In this document: piece after piece, positions 16,432 to 25,200 of the stretch | Layout: each line of letters begins with the position of its first letter | Numbering within the stretch: the first letter of the stretch is position 1 | Origin: Dyadobacter bucti | GTDB lineage: Bacteria > Bacteroidota > Bacteroidia > Cytophagales > Spirosomataceae | Assembly (NCBI RefSeq): GCF_005869225.1 | Contig: NZ_SWFP01000005.1 | Span: forward strand, 620,001 to 684,000 | Reading direction: 5' to 3' | DNA length: 64,000 bases | The notes under the pieces: generated by a model | Database searches by the model: none | Told to the model about the DNA's origin: nothing | Seen by the model: the letters and a program-made list of their open reading frames with translations, nothing else | Translations under genes and position numbers: made by a program

Positions 16432-18423
16432 CTATCGCGCCAGATTGAATTTCACTCCTCCCATAAGCCAACGGCCCGGCATACGTGAACCAAGCAGATC
16501 ACTGTAATCTTTATCAAAAGCATTGTCGGCCTGGACAAAAACGGCCAGCATCCGGTTCAGGAATGCATATTCCGCTTTGGCATTCAAAATAAAGTAACTT
16601 TTTGAGATGGATGCTTCAATCGCCGACGCCTGATTTGCTGCTCTTTTTTTGTACAATCCGTTCAAGCTCAGAGAGAAACCTGAAATCTGGTAGACGGCAG
16701 AAAAATTGGTCAGGAATTTGGCGTGGGATGAAACGTAAAACGAAGGAATATTGTCACCGCTTTTGCTGTCAAGCCACGTAAATCCTGCATTCAGCATCAG
16801 TTTCTGATTGTCGTCTATTGCTTTTGCGTACTGAACATCCAGTTCGATGCCGGTTGTAGTCACTTCGGTCAGGTTTCGAGCCAGCCCGAAAGTTCCGGTT
16901 GGTGAAAGATTGTCTTTACGGGGCATTTGGGCATAAGGCGTGCTGACATAGTCGATCAGATCGTTTTGGAGCCTTTGAAAAAATGTTGCGGAGATTTTCA
17001 GTTGGGTAACATCGTTTTGGGTCAGAAACCAGTCAGCGCCGGCCTCGTAGCTGAATGATTTTTCAGCCTTTAAATCCGGATTTCCCACATTTCCCCCGGT
17101 TACGAGCGATTTGTTATAGTTATTGAACCGCTCTGTAAAATCCGCGTCGCGGATCGTTTTGCCCGCGCTTCCGCGTAACTGCCAGCTGCCTTTTTTATAG
17201 GATAAATTTACCTGAGGTACGGCTTCAACACCGATGTACTCTCGCCAGTCGAGACGAACGGAGGGGCTTATTGTAAAATATTCTCCCAAACTTTGAGATA
17301 AGGAAACAAAAGGTGCCAGCTGGTTCAACGCATGGTTTCCGCGGTCATTGGATGAAATTTGCCTGTTCTGGTAATTGACCCCGGCAATGAGATGGGTCCT
17401 TTCGCCAAGTCCCTGTTGCAGCGTCAGCAAGCCCTGCCAAAGCTGAGATTTGCTGTTATTTGCAATGGAATGCGGATTGAACAAATACTGGTCCCTGACA
17501 AATTTGTAACCTCCGTCCAGCGAAACGGCTGTTTTGTTTTTCCGGTAACTGAGTTTGAGCTGGTTCCAGGAAGTTTTGACCTTTTCACTCGCGGTGTCAG
17601 ATTTGAGGACAGTATAAAAGTTTTGTGCGGCAAAATCGCGGTGATCATAGGAACTCCTCACTGCGATGTCCCACTCCTTTGAAATGGCATAGCGCGCCGA
17701 TAAGGATGCGGAATTGTTGTGGAAAAAGCCTTTGATGCCTCTTTGCTGCACGCCGTCGGCATTATTGCTCAGCAATCCTGCTGAAACGGCCAGTTTATTT
17801 CTTTGTATGAAAGCACCTGCATTGATATTCTTCAAGCCGTAATCCCCACCGGTAACCATTGCATTCAGATTGGTGCGGTTGTTCGGAGATGCCGTTTCCT
17901 GACCTTCTGCTGACTGCAATTTGGCAGCAAATGTTTTGGAAATCACATGAATAACCCCGCCAACGGCGTCGGAGCCGTACAAAGCAGACGATGCTCCTTT
18001 TAAGACTTCAATCCGCTCAATCTCAGCTGGCGCAATCGGAATGTAAGCATTAAAATGACCGGTATTGGGATCATTGAGGCGCATTCCGTCCAGAATGACC
18101 AATACTTGCTGGAATGTGCCGCCTCTCAAAACGATATCACTCTGCGAGCCCATCGGCCCCCGGGCCTGAATTTCAACACCCGGCACGTACCGCAGGAGGT
18201 CGTCGATGCTGTGGACGGGAAGGTTCTGGAAATATTCACCTTTGATAACCGCAATATTCCGGCCTGTCTGGGAAGCACGTTTTTCGATCAGAGAAGAGGT
18301 AACGGTAACCGGATCCAACGAAATTTCCTGTGCATGGGTTATCTGGGAAACAACGAGCAAGACAAGAAAGATAGCTGATTTAATCAAGGAGGCAGAGTAA
18401 AATGGGGTCATAGTTAAAGTCAT
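16432..18423 (-). CDS. TonB-dependent outer-membrane receptor (BtuB/CirA-like)
   Basis: A 663-aa protein with a signal peptide ending in THAQ. The plug domain spans about 40-150: SLDPVTVTSSL near a TonB-box position, VHSIDDLLRYVPGVEI, DIVLRGGTFQQVLVILDG, EVLKGASSALYGSDAVGGVI. A beta-barrel follows, ending in aromatic-rich strands (WLMGGVKFNLAR). There is no carboxypeptidase-like N-terminal extension, so it is not SusC type; the layout matches receptors for vitamin B12, siderophores and similar small ligands. A second ATG four codons in is also possible. It is divergent from a MocR-type regulator gene 135 bp away, which probably controls it. The ligand is unknown; I saw no cobalamin riboswitch upstream. 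Confidence 0.88.
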   Translation of the reverse strand: MTLTMTPFYSASLIKSAIFLVLLVVSQITHAQEISLDPVTVTSSLIEKRASQTGRNIAVIKGEYFQNLPVHSIDDLLRYVPGVEIQARGPMGSQSDIVLRGGTFQQVLVILDGMRLNDPNTGHFNAYIPIAPAEIERIEVLKGASSALYGSDAVGGVIHVISKTFAAKLQSAEGQETASPNNRTNLNAMVTGGDYGLKNINAGAFIQRNKLAVSAGLLSNNADGVQQRGIKGFFHNNSASLSARYAISKEWDIAVRSSYDHRDFAAQNFYTVLKSDTASEKVKTSWNQLKLSYRKNKTAVSLDGGYKFVRDQYLFNPHSIANNSKSQLWQGLLTLQQGLGERTHLIAGVNYQNRQISSNDRGNHALNQLAPFVSLSQSLGEYFTISPSVRLDWREYIGVEAVPQVNLSYKKGSWQLRGSAGKTIRDADFTERFNNYNKSLVTGGNVGNPDLKAEKSFSYEAGADWFLTQNDVTQLKISATFFQRLQNDLIDYVSTPYAQMPRKDNLSPTGTFGLARNLTEVTTTGIELDVQYAKAIDDNQKLMLNAGFTWLDSKSGDNIPSFYVSSHAKFLTNFSAVYQISGFSLSLNGLYKKRAANQASAIEASISKSYFILNAKAEYAFLNRMLAVFVQADNAFDKDYSDLLGSRMPGRWLMGGVKFNLAR

Positions 18424-18455
18424 TTATTGTCATTAAAGTCACGTTTTGTCATTGA

Positions 18456-18512
18456 TTGTATGGGTGGGAAGACCGACAGCCGAACGCTGACAGCCGATAG
18501 CCTTCCATACAA
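18456..18512. promoter_or_regulatory. Candidate MocR operator: direct repeats inside an inverted repeat
   Basis: Two identical GACAGCCGA copies lie at 18475-18483 and 18489-18497, 14 bp apart start to start. They are flanked by an exact 8-bp inverted repeat, TTGTATGG (18456-18463) and CCATACAA (18505-18512). The cluster sits in the 134-bp gap between the divergent TonB-receptor and MocR genes. MocR/PdxR regulators are known to bind direct repeats near their own divergent promoters, so this is the natural operator candidate. TTGTCATT also occurs twice nearby, at 18427 and 18446. Operator function is inferred. Confidence 0.55.
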
Positions 18513-18557
18513 AATTACTATCTTGCCGGACTGTTAACATGATCCGGTTTTAATATA

Positions 18558-20045
18558 ATGAGTAGTCCGGTTGAAATTCCTTTTAAAAGCGTGGTACTGA
18601 TTGACCGGTTTTCCGGTACGCCGGTTTACCTGCAGATCGCCCGTCAGATGATCAATGCTATTCAGCGGGGCGTGTTGGTTACAGGAGCAAAACTACCTGG
18701 CACCCGGGCAATGGCGGAGACACTCGAAGTGCACCGGAAAACCGTTGTGGCAGCTTATAATGAACTTGACGCGCAGGGCTGGATTGAATTGCTACCGAAC
18801 AAAGGCACTTTTGTTACCCATAAATTTCCGGTTACGACCGCAAATCCGATTCCGTTCAATGCGGAAGATCTGGTCAGCTATCCGCAACGCGCAGGTTTTC
18901 AGTTCAGGCAAAGTATGTTGCTGGACCGGCCGGTATCTGTTTCGAGGGCAGAACTTGAATTTACGGACGGTCTGCCCGATGTGCGGCTAGCTCCGCTAAA
19001 CAAGCTTTCCAAGGCCTATTCCAGTGTTTTGAACAGGAATAACAACCGGAAATATCTGGGTTATTCCCATGTAGAGGGGAATGAGTATTTCCGGATAAAA
19101 CTCGCCAGCTACCTTAATAATACCCGTGGACTGCATATCGGTAAAGAGAATATCATCACAACCCGTGGTATTCAGATGGGGATTTACCTGGCTTCGATGC
19201 TGCTGATTGAAAAGGGCGACAAAGTCGTGGTCGGAAATCTAAGCTACTATGTCGCGAATATGATCTTTCAGCAGGCAGGGGCCAATATACTTTCAGTCCC
19301 GGTGGACGAGCAGGGGATTTCCGTGGAAGCAGTGCGGAAACTTTGTGCGTCTAACCAAATCAGAATGCTGTACATCACACCGCATCATCACTATCCTACT
19401 ACGGTAACTCTGAGTGCGGAAAGGCGGATGGAGTTGCTGAAACTTTCCGTTGAATACGGTTTTGTGATCCTGGAAGACGATCATGATTATGACTTTCATT
19501 ACCATAGTAGTCCGGTTTTGCCCCTTGCCAGTGCCGATGGGGCCGGAATGGTGGTATATGTGGGTTCGTTTTGCAAGGCGCTGGCTCCCGGGTTGCGCTC
19601 CGGCTACATTGTTGCGCCGGAGAATTTGATTGCCGAATTGGGAAAATTGCGCCGTATCATCGACCGGCAGGGAGATCTGATGATGGAACAGGCGCTGGGC
19701 GAGTTGCTGGAAGAGGGTGAAATTCAGCGGCATATCAAAAAAGCCCAGAAGGTTTATCACCAGCGGCGCGATCTGTTGAGTGATCTGTTGGTCAGTGATT
19801 TTAGCCAATACTTATCTTTCAAATCGCCTCCGGGCGGGCTGGCGATATGGACGGAATGGCGCAAGGATATCAATCTGATGCGGGTCAGTAAAGCTTGTCT
19901 GAAACAAAACCTGCATCTCCCGCAAACATTGCTTTTTCAGACCGGGCAGCTTAGTGCGATGCGATTGGGATTCGGGAACCTGAACGAGCAGGAATTGAAA
20001 GAATCGGTTGGGATATTGAAAAATGTGATCGAAGCTAATATTTGA
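18558..20045 (+). CDS. MocR/PdxR-type GntR-aminotransferase transcription regulator
   Basis: A 495-aa fusion. Residues about 15-85 are a GntR-type winged helix (PVYLQIARQMINAIQRGVL, LPGTRAMAETLEVHRKTVVAAYNEL). Residues about 130-490 are a fold-type I aminotransferase domain with ITTRGIQMGIYLA, TPHHHYPTT, ILEDDHDYDFHY and GSFCKALAPGLRSGYI, in which the Lys is the expected PLP Schiff-base residue. The PLP site appears intact, so the protein probably senses PLP or an amino-compound adduct. Relatives include PdxR and GabR. It is divergent from the TonB receptor, which is its most likely target; no pdxST or gab genes are nearby. Confidence 0.92.
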   Translation: MSSPVEIPFKSVVLIDRFSGTPVYLQIARQMINAIQRGVLVTGAKLPGTRAMAETLEVHRKTVVAAYNELDAQGWIELLPNKGTFVTHKFPVTTANPIPFNAEDLVSYPQRAGFQFRQSMLLDRPVSVSRAELEFTDGLPDVRLAPLNKLSKAYSSVLNRNNNRKYLGYSHVEGNEYFRIKLASYLNNTRGLHIGKENIITTRGIQMGIYLASMLLIEKGDKVVVGNLSYYVANMIFQQAGANILSVPVDEQGISVEAVRKLCASNQIRMLYITPHHHYPTTVTLSAERRMELLKLSVEYGFVILEDDHDYDFHYHSSPVLPLASADGAGMVVYVGSFCKALAPGLRSGYIVAPENLIAELGKLRRIIDRQGDLMMEQALGELLEEGEIQRHIKKAQKVYHQRRDLLSDLLVSDFSQYLSFKSPPGGLAIWTEWRKDINLMRVSKACLKQNLHLPQTLLFQTGQLSAMRLGFGNLNEQELKESVGILKNVIEANI

Positions 20046-20135
20046 TTTGGGCAGTTGAGTGGCTTGAACTTACGGATTATTCAATTAATTTGGGATAAAA
20101 TCATATATCGTCGTCACTCTTTCCTGCCCGTTCAT

Positions 20136-21482
20136 ATGAAGAAAAGAACTTTTATAAAATTATCTTCTGCATTAATGACAGCTCCTTTGTTTTCGCCCAT
20201 CACCGGCTGGGCCGCCGGAGACAAACTTAAAAACTGGGCAGGTAACCTGGAATACAGCACTGAAAAACTGGATCAGGCAAAATCGGTTGCCGAAGTGTCG
20301 GCTTTGGTTAAAAAATATCCCAAACTTAAAGTGCTGGGGACAAGGCATTGTTTTAACAAAATTGCGGATACAAAAGACCAGTTTGTTTCTCTTGTTCAGA
20401 TGAAAGAGGACATTTCGATTGATGCCAATAGTAAAACGGTCACTGTCAATTCAGGATTAAAATACGGACAGCTGAGCCCTTATTTGCATGAAAAAGGTTT
20501 TGCGCTGCATAATCTCGCCTCACTTCCACATATATCTGTTGCCGGTGCCTGCGCAACTGCTACACACGGTTCGGGGGACAAAAACGGTAACCTGGCCACG
20601 GCTGTTTCGGGGATTGAAATGGTGATTGCCAATGGTGAAACCGTGACATTGAGCCGGGCAAAGGATGGCGAGAAATTCAATGCGGCTGTGGTAAATCTTG
20701 GTGCGCTGGGCGTGATCACCAAAGTGACGCTGGATATTCAGCCTACGTTCATGATGGGCCAATATGTTTACCAAAATCTCAGTTTCGATCAAATGAAGGA
20801 CAATTTTGAGAAAATCGAATCCAGCGGATATAGCGTGAGCCTTTTTACCAACTGGCAAAGCAAGGATATCGCTGAGGTTTGGATCAAGCAAAAAATCACA
20901 GACGGAAAACCTTTGAAAGCGGAGCCGGAATTTTTCGGGGCAAAGCTGGCCACCAAAAACCTGCACCCGATTCCGGAATTATCTGCTGAAAACTGTACGG
21001 ATCAAATGGGCGTGTCAGGACCTTGGTATGAGCGTATGCCGCATTTCAAAATGGGTTTTACGCCGAGCAGCGGGGTCGAATTGCAGTCTGAATATTTTGT
21101 GCCGAGAAAAAATGCGGTGGACGCGATCCTGGCTATCGCACGCCTGGGAGACCAGGTCGGGCCTCATTTGCTGACTTCAGAAATACGGACCATCGCTGCT
21201 GACAATTTCTGGATGAGTCCTTGTTATAAACAGGATTCGGTGGCGATCCACTTTACCTGGAAACAGGATTGGCCGGCCGTGAGTAAGTTATTGCCGGTGA
21301 TTGAAAAGGAGCTGGCACCCTACAATGTGCGGCCGCATTGGGGCAAATTGTTTACGGTTTCGCCGGCTGATCTAAAAAAGAGATACGCGAAAATGGCGGA
21401 TTTCAGAAACGTAGCAGCTGAATATGACCCCAAAGGCAAGTTCAGGAATGAATTTCTGGATTTGAATATTTTTGGCAGCTGA
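20136..21482 (+). CDS. Exported FAD-linked oxidase (alditol oxidase/aldonolactone oxidase family)
   Basis: A 448-aa protein. The N-terminus MKKRTFIKLSSALMTAP is a signal sequence ending near GWAAG; KKRTFIK lacks a strict twin-arginine pair but is similar to one. An FAD_binding_4 domain follows. GTRHCFN holds the His expected to bind FAD covalently, by analogy with alditol oxidases. ASLPHISVAGACATATHGSG is a very strong family motif. The C-terminal ALO domain ends with HWGKLF and FRNEFLDLNIFG. It would oxidise a sugar alcohol or aldonolactone with O2. The frame opens 27 codons earlier at an unlikely start; the ATG at 20136 begins the signal. It lies 90 bp after the MocR gene and may be co-transcribed. 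Confidence 0.88.
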   Translation: MKKRTFIKLSSALMTAPLFSPITGWAAGDKLKNWAGNLEYSTEKLDQAKSVAEVSALVKKYPKLKVLGTRHCFNKIADTKDQFVSLVQMKEDISIDANSKTVTVNSGLKYGQLSPYLHEKGFALHNLASLPHISVAGACATATHGSGDKNGNLATAVSGIEMVIANGETVTLSRAKDGEKFNAAVVNLGALGVITKVTLDIQPTFMMGQYVYQNLSFDQMKDNFEKIESSGYSVSLFTNWQSKDIAEVWIKQKITDGKPLKAEPEFFGAKLATKNLHPIPELSAENCTDQMGVSGPWYERMPHFKMGFTPSSGVELQSEYFVPRKNAVDAILAIARLGDQVGPHLLTSEIRTIAADNFWMSPCYKQDSVAIHFTWKQDWPAVSKLLPVIEKELAPYNVRPHWGKLFTVSPADLKKRYAKMADFRNVAAEYDPKGKFRNEFLDLNIFGS

Positions 21483-21519
21483 CGCGTTATGTAGTTTAGG
21501 CTTCGATATTCCCGATTAA

Positions 21520-21560
21520 AATAAACGGCCCCAAATGAATGTTTAGGGCCGTTATTTTTG
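21520..21560 (+). terminator. Intrinsic terminator after the FAD oxidase gene
   Basis: AACGGCCC (21524-21531) pairs with GGGCCGTT (21546-21553) across a 14-nt loop and is followed by ATTTTTG. It is 42 bp after the stop. Confidence 0.8.
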
Positions 21561-21656
21561 TTGTTTCAATAGTGGGCTGGATTTTACTACGCGGCCCGCG
21601 ATTCCGATCGAAGTCAGTTTTTGAGTTAATTATCACGTTTGTTAACCGATAGTACA

Positions 21657-22331
21657 ATGGCAACAAAAATCAGAGAAATCGCTGCTCCGCCCAGGGAGAT
21701 ATCAGCCGATAAGATCACCGAATTGTTTATGCATTACTGTCTAGAGAATCACAAAAAACCGGAGTCGGTTTATTTGTTCTGCAAGCAGAATGGTTTTACG
21801 GAAAAGGAATTTTACAATTATTTTTCTTCCATCGACGCGATTGAAAAAAGCGTATTTGTGAGCTTTCATAAACTCGCGGTGGCTTTGATCAACCAGAGCG
21901 ATGATGCGGCGATACTCGGTTTCCGGGACAAATTGCTCACTTATTATTATACTTATTTCGAGATTCTGACGGCCAACAGAAGCTACGTGGTTTTTGCTTT
22001 GAAAGAAGAGAAAAACAAGCTTCAGAGCCTGATCAAGCTCAAAGAATTCCGCACGCAGTTCAAAAGCTTTATTGCCGCTATCAGCGAAGGATATCTGAAA
22101 GTGAAAAGTGAGCGGATCAGAAAAGCACAGCAGGATGCGCTGGAAGAAGGCGCCTGGATACAATTTATGGTCACGCTGAAGTTCTGGCTTGATGATGAAT
22201 CGATCGGTTTTGAAAAAACAGACCTTTTCATCGAAAAATCGATCCGTGCCACCTTTGATCTTATTGATACTACCCCGCTGGAGAGTGTGATCGATTTCGG
22301 TAAATTTTTAATTAAAGAAAAGTTGAAGTAA
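21657..22331 (+). CDS. TetR-like regulator paired with an AarF kinase
   Basis: A 224-aa helical protein. Residues about 18-70 read as a TetR N-terminal three-helix unit, with the recognition segment GFTEKEFYNYFSSIDAIEKSV in the place of the usual YxHFxxKEEL. The rest is a TetR C-terminal ligand or dimer domain. The ATG at 21657 gives MATKIREIAAPPREIS; a TTG six codons earlier is less likely. The next gene, an AarF/UbiB kinase, begins 3 bp after the stop, so the two are one translational unit. I recall this TetR-AarF pairing as recurrent in Bacteroidota, but its role is not described to my knowledge. DNA targets are unknown. Confidence 0.8.
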   Translation: MATKIREIAAPPREISADKITELFMHYCLENHKKPESVYLFCKQNGFTEKEFYNYFSSIDAIEKSVFVSFHKLAVALINQSDDAAILGFRDKLLTYYYTYFEILTANRSYVVFALKEEKNKLQSLIKLKEFRTQFKSFIAAISEGYLKVKSERIRKAQQDALEEGAWIQFMVTLKFWLDDESIGFEKTDLFIEKSIRATFDLIDTTPLESVIDFGKFLIKEKLK

Positions 22332-22334
22332 GGA

Positions 22335-23636
22335 ATGGAAACAATAGACAGCATACCTACTTCGAAAATTCAGCGTGCGAGCAGGTTGATTACCACCGGG
22401 GTGAAAATAGGAGGGAACTACCTGAAATATTATGGTGAAAAAATAACGAATCCGGAGTCGGCGCGGGATAATCTGAACAGTAACAATGCCGAGGATATCT
22501 ATGACGGTCTTAAGAATCTGAAAGGCAGTGCGCTGAAACTGGCCCAAATGCTGAGCATGGAGAAGAATTTCCTGCCTCAGGCCTATGTGGAGAAGTTTTC
22601 TTTGTCGCAATATTCAGTACCTCCTTTGTCGGCACCTCTTGTCAACAAAACTTTCCGGAAGTATTTTGGAAAAGCCCCGCTTGACCTTTTCGATACATTT
22701 AATCCCAATGCGATCAACGCTGCGAGTATCGGGCAGGTGCATAAGGCCACCAAAAATGGAAAAGAGCTGGCTGTTAAAATCCAGTATCCGGGCGTAGCGG
22801 AAAGCATTTCATCTGACCTTTCGTTGGTGAAGCCTATTGCTATGAAAATGTTCAATATTCAGGCGAAGGATTCGGACAAGTATTTCAAGGAAGTTGAAAC
22901 CAAACTTACCGAGGAAACAAACTATATTCTCGAAATCGCTCAAAGTACCGAGGTGGCCTTGGCCTGTGCGCATATTCCGGGGCTGAGATTTCCAAAATAT
23001 TATCCCGAATATTCCTGCGAACGGGTGATCACGATGGACTGGATGACAGGCATGCATTTGTCTGAATATACCAGGTCGATGACCGATCAGACTGTTTCAA
23101 ATAAGATAGGCCAGGCGTTGTGGGATTTTTATATGTTCCAGGTGCACCAACTGAGAAAAGTACATGCGGATCCGCACCCGGGTAATTTTCTCGTAGACGA
23201 GGAGGAAAACCTGATCGCCATTGATTTTGGATGTATGAAGGAAATTCCGGAGGCTTTTTATGTTCCGTACTTTGAACTTGCCAACGCGGAAAATCTGAAC
23301 AATCCCGTTATTTTCCGTGAGAAGTTATTTGAACTGGAGATCCTCACGAATAAAGATATGCCCGAGGAAACGGTTTATTTTTCCAATCTTTTCCGAGAAA
23401 TACTTTCGCTTCTTACGCAGCCTTTTCAGTCGGAGACTTTTGATTTTTCTGACGAGCAGTTTTTTGGTAAACTGGCCGCGCTGGGTGAAAAGTATGCAAA
23501 TGATAAGGAACTGAGAAAAATGAATGTGAACCGCGGTTCTAAGCACTTTATCTACATCAACCGCACATTTTTCGGGCTTTTCAGTTTGCTGCATGATCTG
23601 AAAGCAACGGTCGATACCAATCAGTTTGTGATATAA
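22335..23636 (+). CDS. AarF/ABC1/UbiB family atypical kinase
   Basis: A 433-aa protein-kinase-like fold. The family-specific KxGQ-type helix appears as LKGSALKLAQMLSME near residue 60. An Ala-rich nucleotide loop is AASIGQVHKA, and the ATP-binding Lys lies in ELAVKIQYPG. The catalytic and metal motifs are VHADPHPGNFLV and LIAIDFGCMKE. Family members support ubiquinone synthesis or lipid and isoprenoid handling through ATPase activity. Bacteroidota use menaquinone and no ubi genes are nearby, so the role is open. No C-terminal membrane helices are evident. It is coupled to the TetR-like gene (3-bp gap) and closed by a terminator. Confidence 0.9.
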   Translation: METIDSIPTSKIQRASRLITTGVKIGGNYLKYYGEKITNPESARDNLNSNNAEDIYDGLKNLKGSALKLAQMLSMEKNFLPQAYVEKFSLSQYSVPPLSAPLVNKTFRKYFGKAPLDLFDTFNPNAINAASIGQVHKATKNGKELAVKIQYPGVAESISSDLSLVKPIAMKMFNIQAKDSDKYFKEVETKLTEETNYILEIAQSTEVALACAHIPGLRFPKYYPEYSCERVITMDWMTGMHLSEYTRSMTDQTVSNKIGQALWDFYMFQVHQLRKVHADPHPGNFLVDEEENLIAIDFGCMKEIPEAFYVPYFELANAENLNNPVIFREKLFELEILTNKDMPEETVYFSNLFREILSLLTQPFQSETFDFSDEQFFGKLAALGEKYANDKELRKMNVNRGSKHFIYINRTFFGLFSLLHDLKATVDTNQFVI

Positions 23637-23644
23637 ATGGAATT

Positions 23645-23693
23645 AAAAAAAGTGGCCCGAATATGCAGGAAGCGGATTTGGGCCGCTTTTTTT
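23645..23693. terminator. Bidirectional terminator between aarF-like and AI-2E genes
   Basis: AAAAGTGGCCC pairs with GGGCCGCTTTT (one G-T wobble), flanked by A and T runs. It lies between two convergent genes, 9 bp and 6 bp from their stops, and serves both. Confidence 0.85.
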
Positions 23694-23698
23694 ATGCG

Positions 23699-24817
23699 CT
23701 AAAACGACTCGTCGTCGTCTTTTGATTTTTCCTTTTCGATTGCCCTGGCAATGTTCTTTTCAGCTTGTTCGGGTGTCTGGTCACCCAGGAGCACTCCCCA
23801 GGGCTCCAGCCCGTCGACGCGATCAAAAACTACTTTCATTATGGCAATCAAAGGAATTGACAAAAACATTCCAGATAGCCCTGCCAAAGCACCTCCAACC
23901 AGAACGCCGACGATAGAAACCAATGCGTTAATTTTGACTTTTGAACCTACTATCATCGGGACCAGAAAATTGTTATCGATAAACTGGACCGCAACAAACA
24001 CGCCGATCACACCAAGGATTGTATCCAGTTCCGGGTGACTGATGAAGGTAACCATCACTGCCAGGCCCGTTGCCACCAGTCCGCCGATGTAAGGTACGAG
24101 GTTCAGAATAGCGGCCATGACCCCCAGCAGTATCGCATACTGAACGTTAAGGATCAATAACCCGACCGAATTAAGAACCGCAACCACAGAAGTTTCAAGC
24201 AGCAACCCGACCATATAGCTCTGAATAATCGTTTTGATCTCCCCGAAAACCTCCAGGACTTTTGCTTTGTATTTTTCTGCAAACAGCACCACCATAAAAT
24301 GCAGGAGCATCGTTCGATAGTAAAGTAGTAAAAAGGCATAAATAGGTATCAGGATCAATGTGCCGAGCGGCCCGGTTACTGCGCCCAGGGTGTCGGCGCC
24401 CTGGAAATTTTCGAGTGTTTTGGTCTGCGCATTTTTGAGATATTGTTCCTGCTGGCGATAGCTTAAACTATATTCTCTTCGAATCCACCGTCTTGCATCC
24501 CGGTAAAATTCATTGATATTTCTTTTCAGCTTCGGCCACTCGTCCGAAAAGTCGGAAAGCTGCATGGAAAGGAGTACTGCCACCGCAGACACAATTAGAA
24601 CCGCTAAGAAAACCGCCAGTGTGATCGCTACCACTTTCGGGAGCCCGAGGCGGATCAGCCTGCTTTCCACCGGCCGTAACAAAACGGCAATCAGCCCTGC
24701 CAGTGCCAGCGGAACAATAATATCCTGCCCCAGGTAAATGGCCAGCATCATTAGCCCTATTGCCAGGAGGGAGAGGGAAAGTTTTTGGTAGAAGGGTTGG
24801 GAGGAGGTTGAATCCAT
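23699..24817 (-). CDS. AI-2E family transporter (PerM/TqsA-like)
   Basis: A 372-aa inner-membrane protein with about eight hydrophobic segments. An N-terminal group of helices is followed by a long soluble loop (KRNINEFYRDARRWIRREYSL), then the AI-2E core with PIYAFLLLYYR, VGLLLETSVVAVLNSVGL, GVMAAILNLVPYIGG and FIDNNFLVPMIVGSKVKINALVS. The PYIGG and DNNFLVP motifs are diagnostic. Members export autoinducer-2 or act as ion antiporters; which applies here is not clear. The tail ends in a run of acidic residues (KSKDDDESF). It is divergent from the HigB toxin gene. Confidence 0.9.
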   Translation of the reverse strand: MDSTSSQPFYQKLSLSLLAIGLMMLAIYLGQDIIVPLALAGLIAVLLRPVESRLIRLGLPKVVAITLAVFLAVLIVSAVAVLLSMQLSDFSDEWPKLKRNINEFYRDARRWIRREYSLSYRQQEQYLKNAQTKTLENFQGADTLGAVTGPLGTLILIPIYAFLLLYYRTMLLHFMVVLFAEKYKAKVLEVFGEIKTIIQSYMVGLLLETSVVAVLNSVGLLILNVQYAILLGVMAAILNLVPYIGGLVATGLAVMVTFISHPELDTILGVIGVFVAVQFIDNNFLVPMIVGSKVKINALVSIVGVLVGGALAGLSGMFLSIPLIAIMKVVFDRVDGLEPWGVLLGDQTPEQAEKNIARAIEKEKSKDDDESF

Positions 24818-24891
24818 TGAGACGTAGCGCCGTTGTTTTTATAAGTTGCTAAAATTATTTACATTTATTGAATACACATGCTATTAAATAA

Positions 24892-25200
24892 ATGGTTGTT
24901 TTAAGTTTTAAAGTTCTGCGAGCATTCGGAGAAAAACATCCGAATGTTTCTGACGCACTAAGAAGTTGGTATAGCATAGCTGAAAAGGCAGATTGGGCAA
25001 ATTTTCATGAGATGAAAAACACCTTTAATTCAGTTGACTCGGTAGGAAATGACCGATATGTTTTCAATGTTAAAGGCAATCATTGCAGGCTGGTGGTTCT
25101 TATCAACTTCGGTAATAGAACAATGTATATTTTGTTTGTAGGAACTCATAGTGAATACAGCAAAATAGATGCATCCACTATAAAATTCAAAAAGAAATGA
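24892..25200 (+). CDS. higB: HigB-type mRNA interferase toxin
   Basis: A 102-aa protein matching the HigB_toxin family. LRAFGEKHPNVSDALRSWYSIAEKADW is the helical start (usual form: L..F...HP.A...L..W...K..W), F.S.D.VGNDRYVFNVKGNHCRLVV the sheet, and ILFVGTHSEYSKID the end. The GTH-x-YxKID element is strongly conserved in these ribosome-associated RNases. No frameshift or key loss is visible. Its stop overlaps the next start as ATGA, the classic toxin-first order of higBA. Confidence 0.9.
   Translation: MVVLSFKVLRAFGEKHPNVSDALRSWYSIAEKADWANFHEMKNTFNSVDSVGNDRYVFNVKGNHCRLVVLINFGNRTMYILFVGTHSEYSKIDASTIKFKKK

Noticed and set aside
18424-18557. Cobalamin riboswitch before the BtuB-like receptor
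   Set aside because: The gap is only 134 bp and I found no B12-box-like conserved core; the visible repeats fit a MocR operator better.
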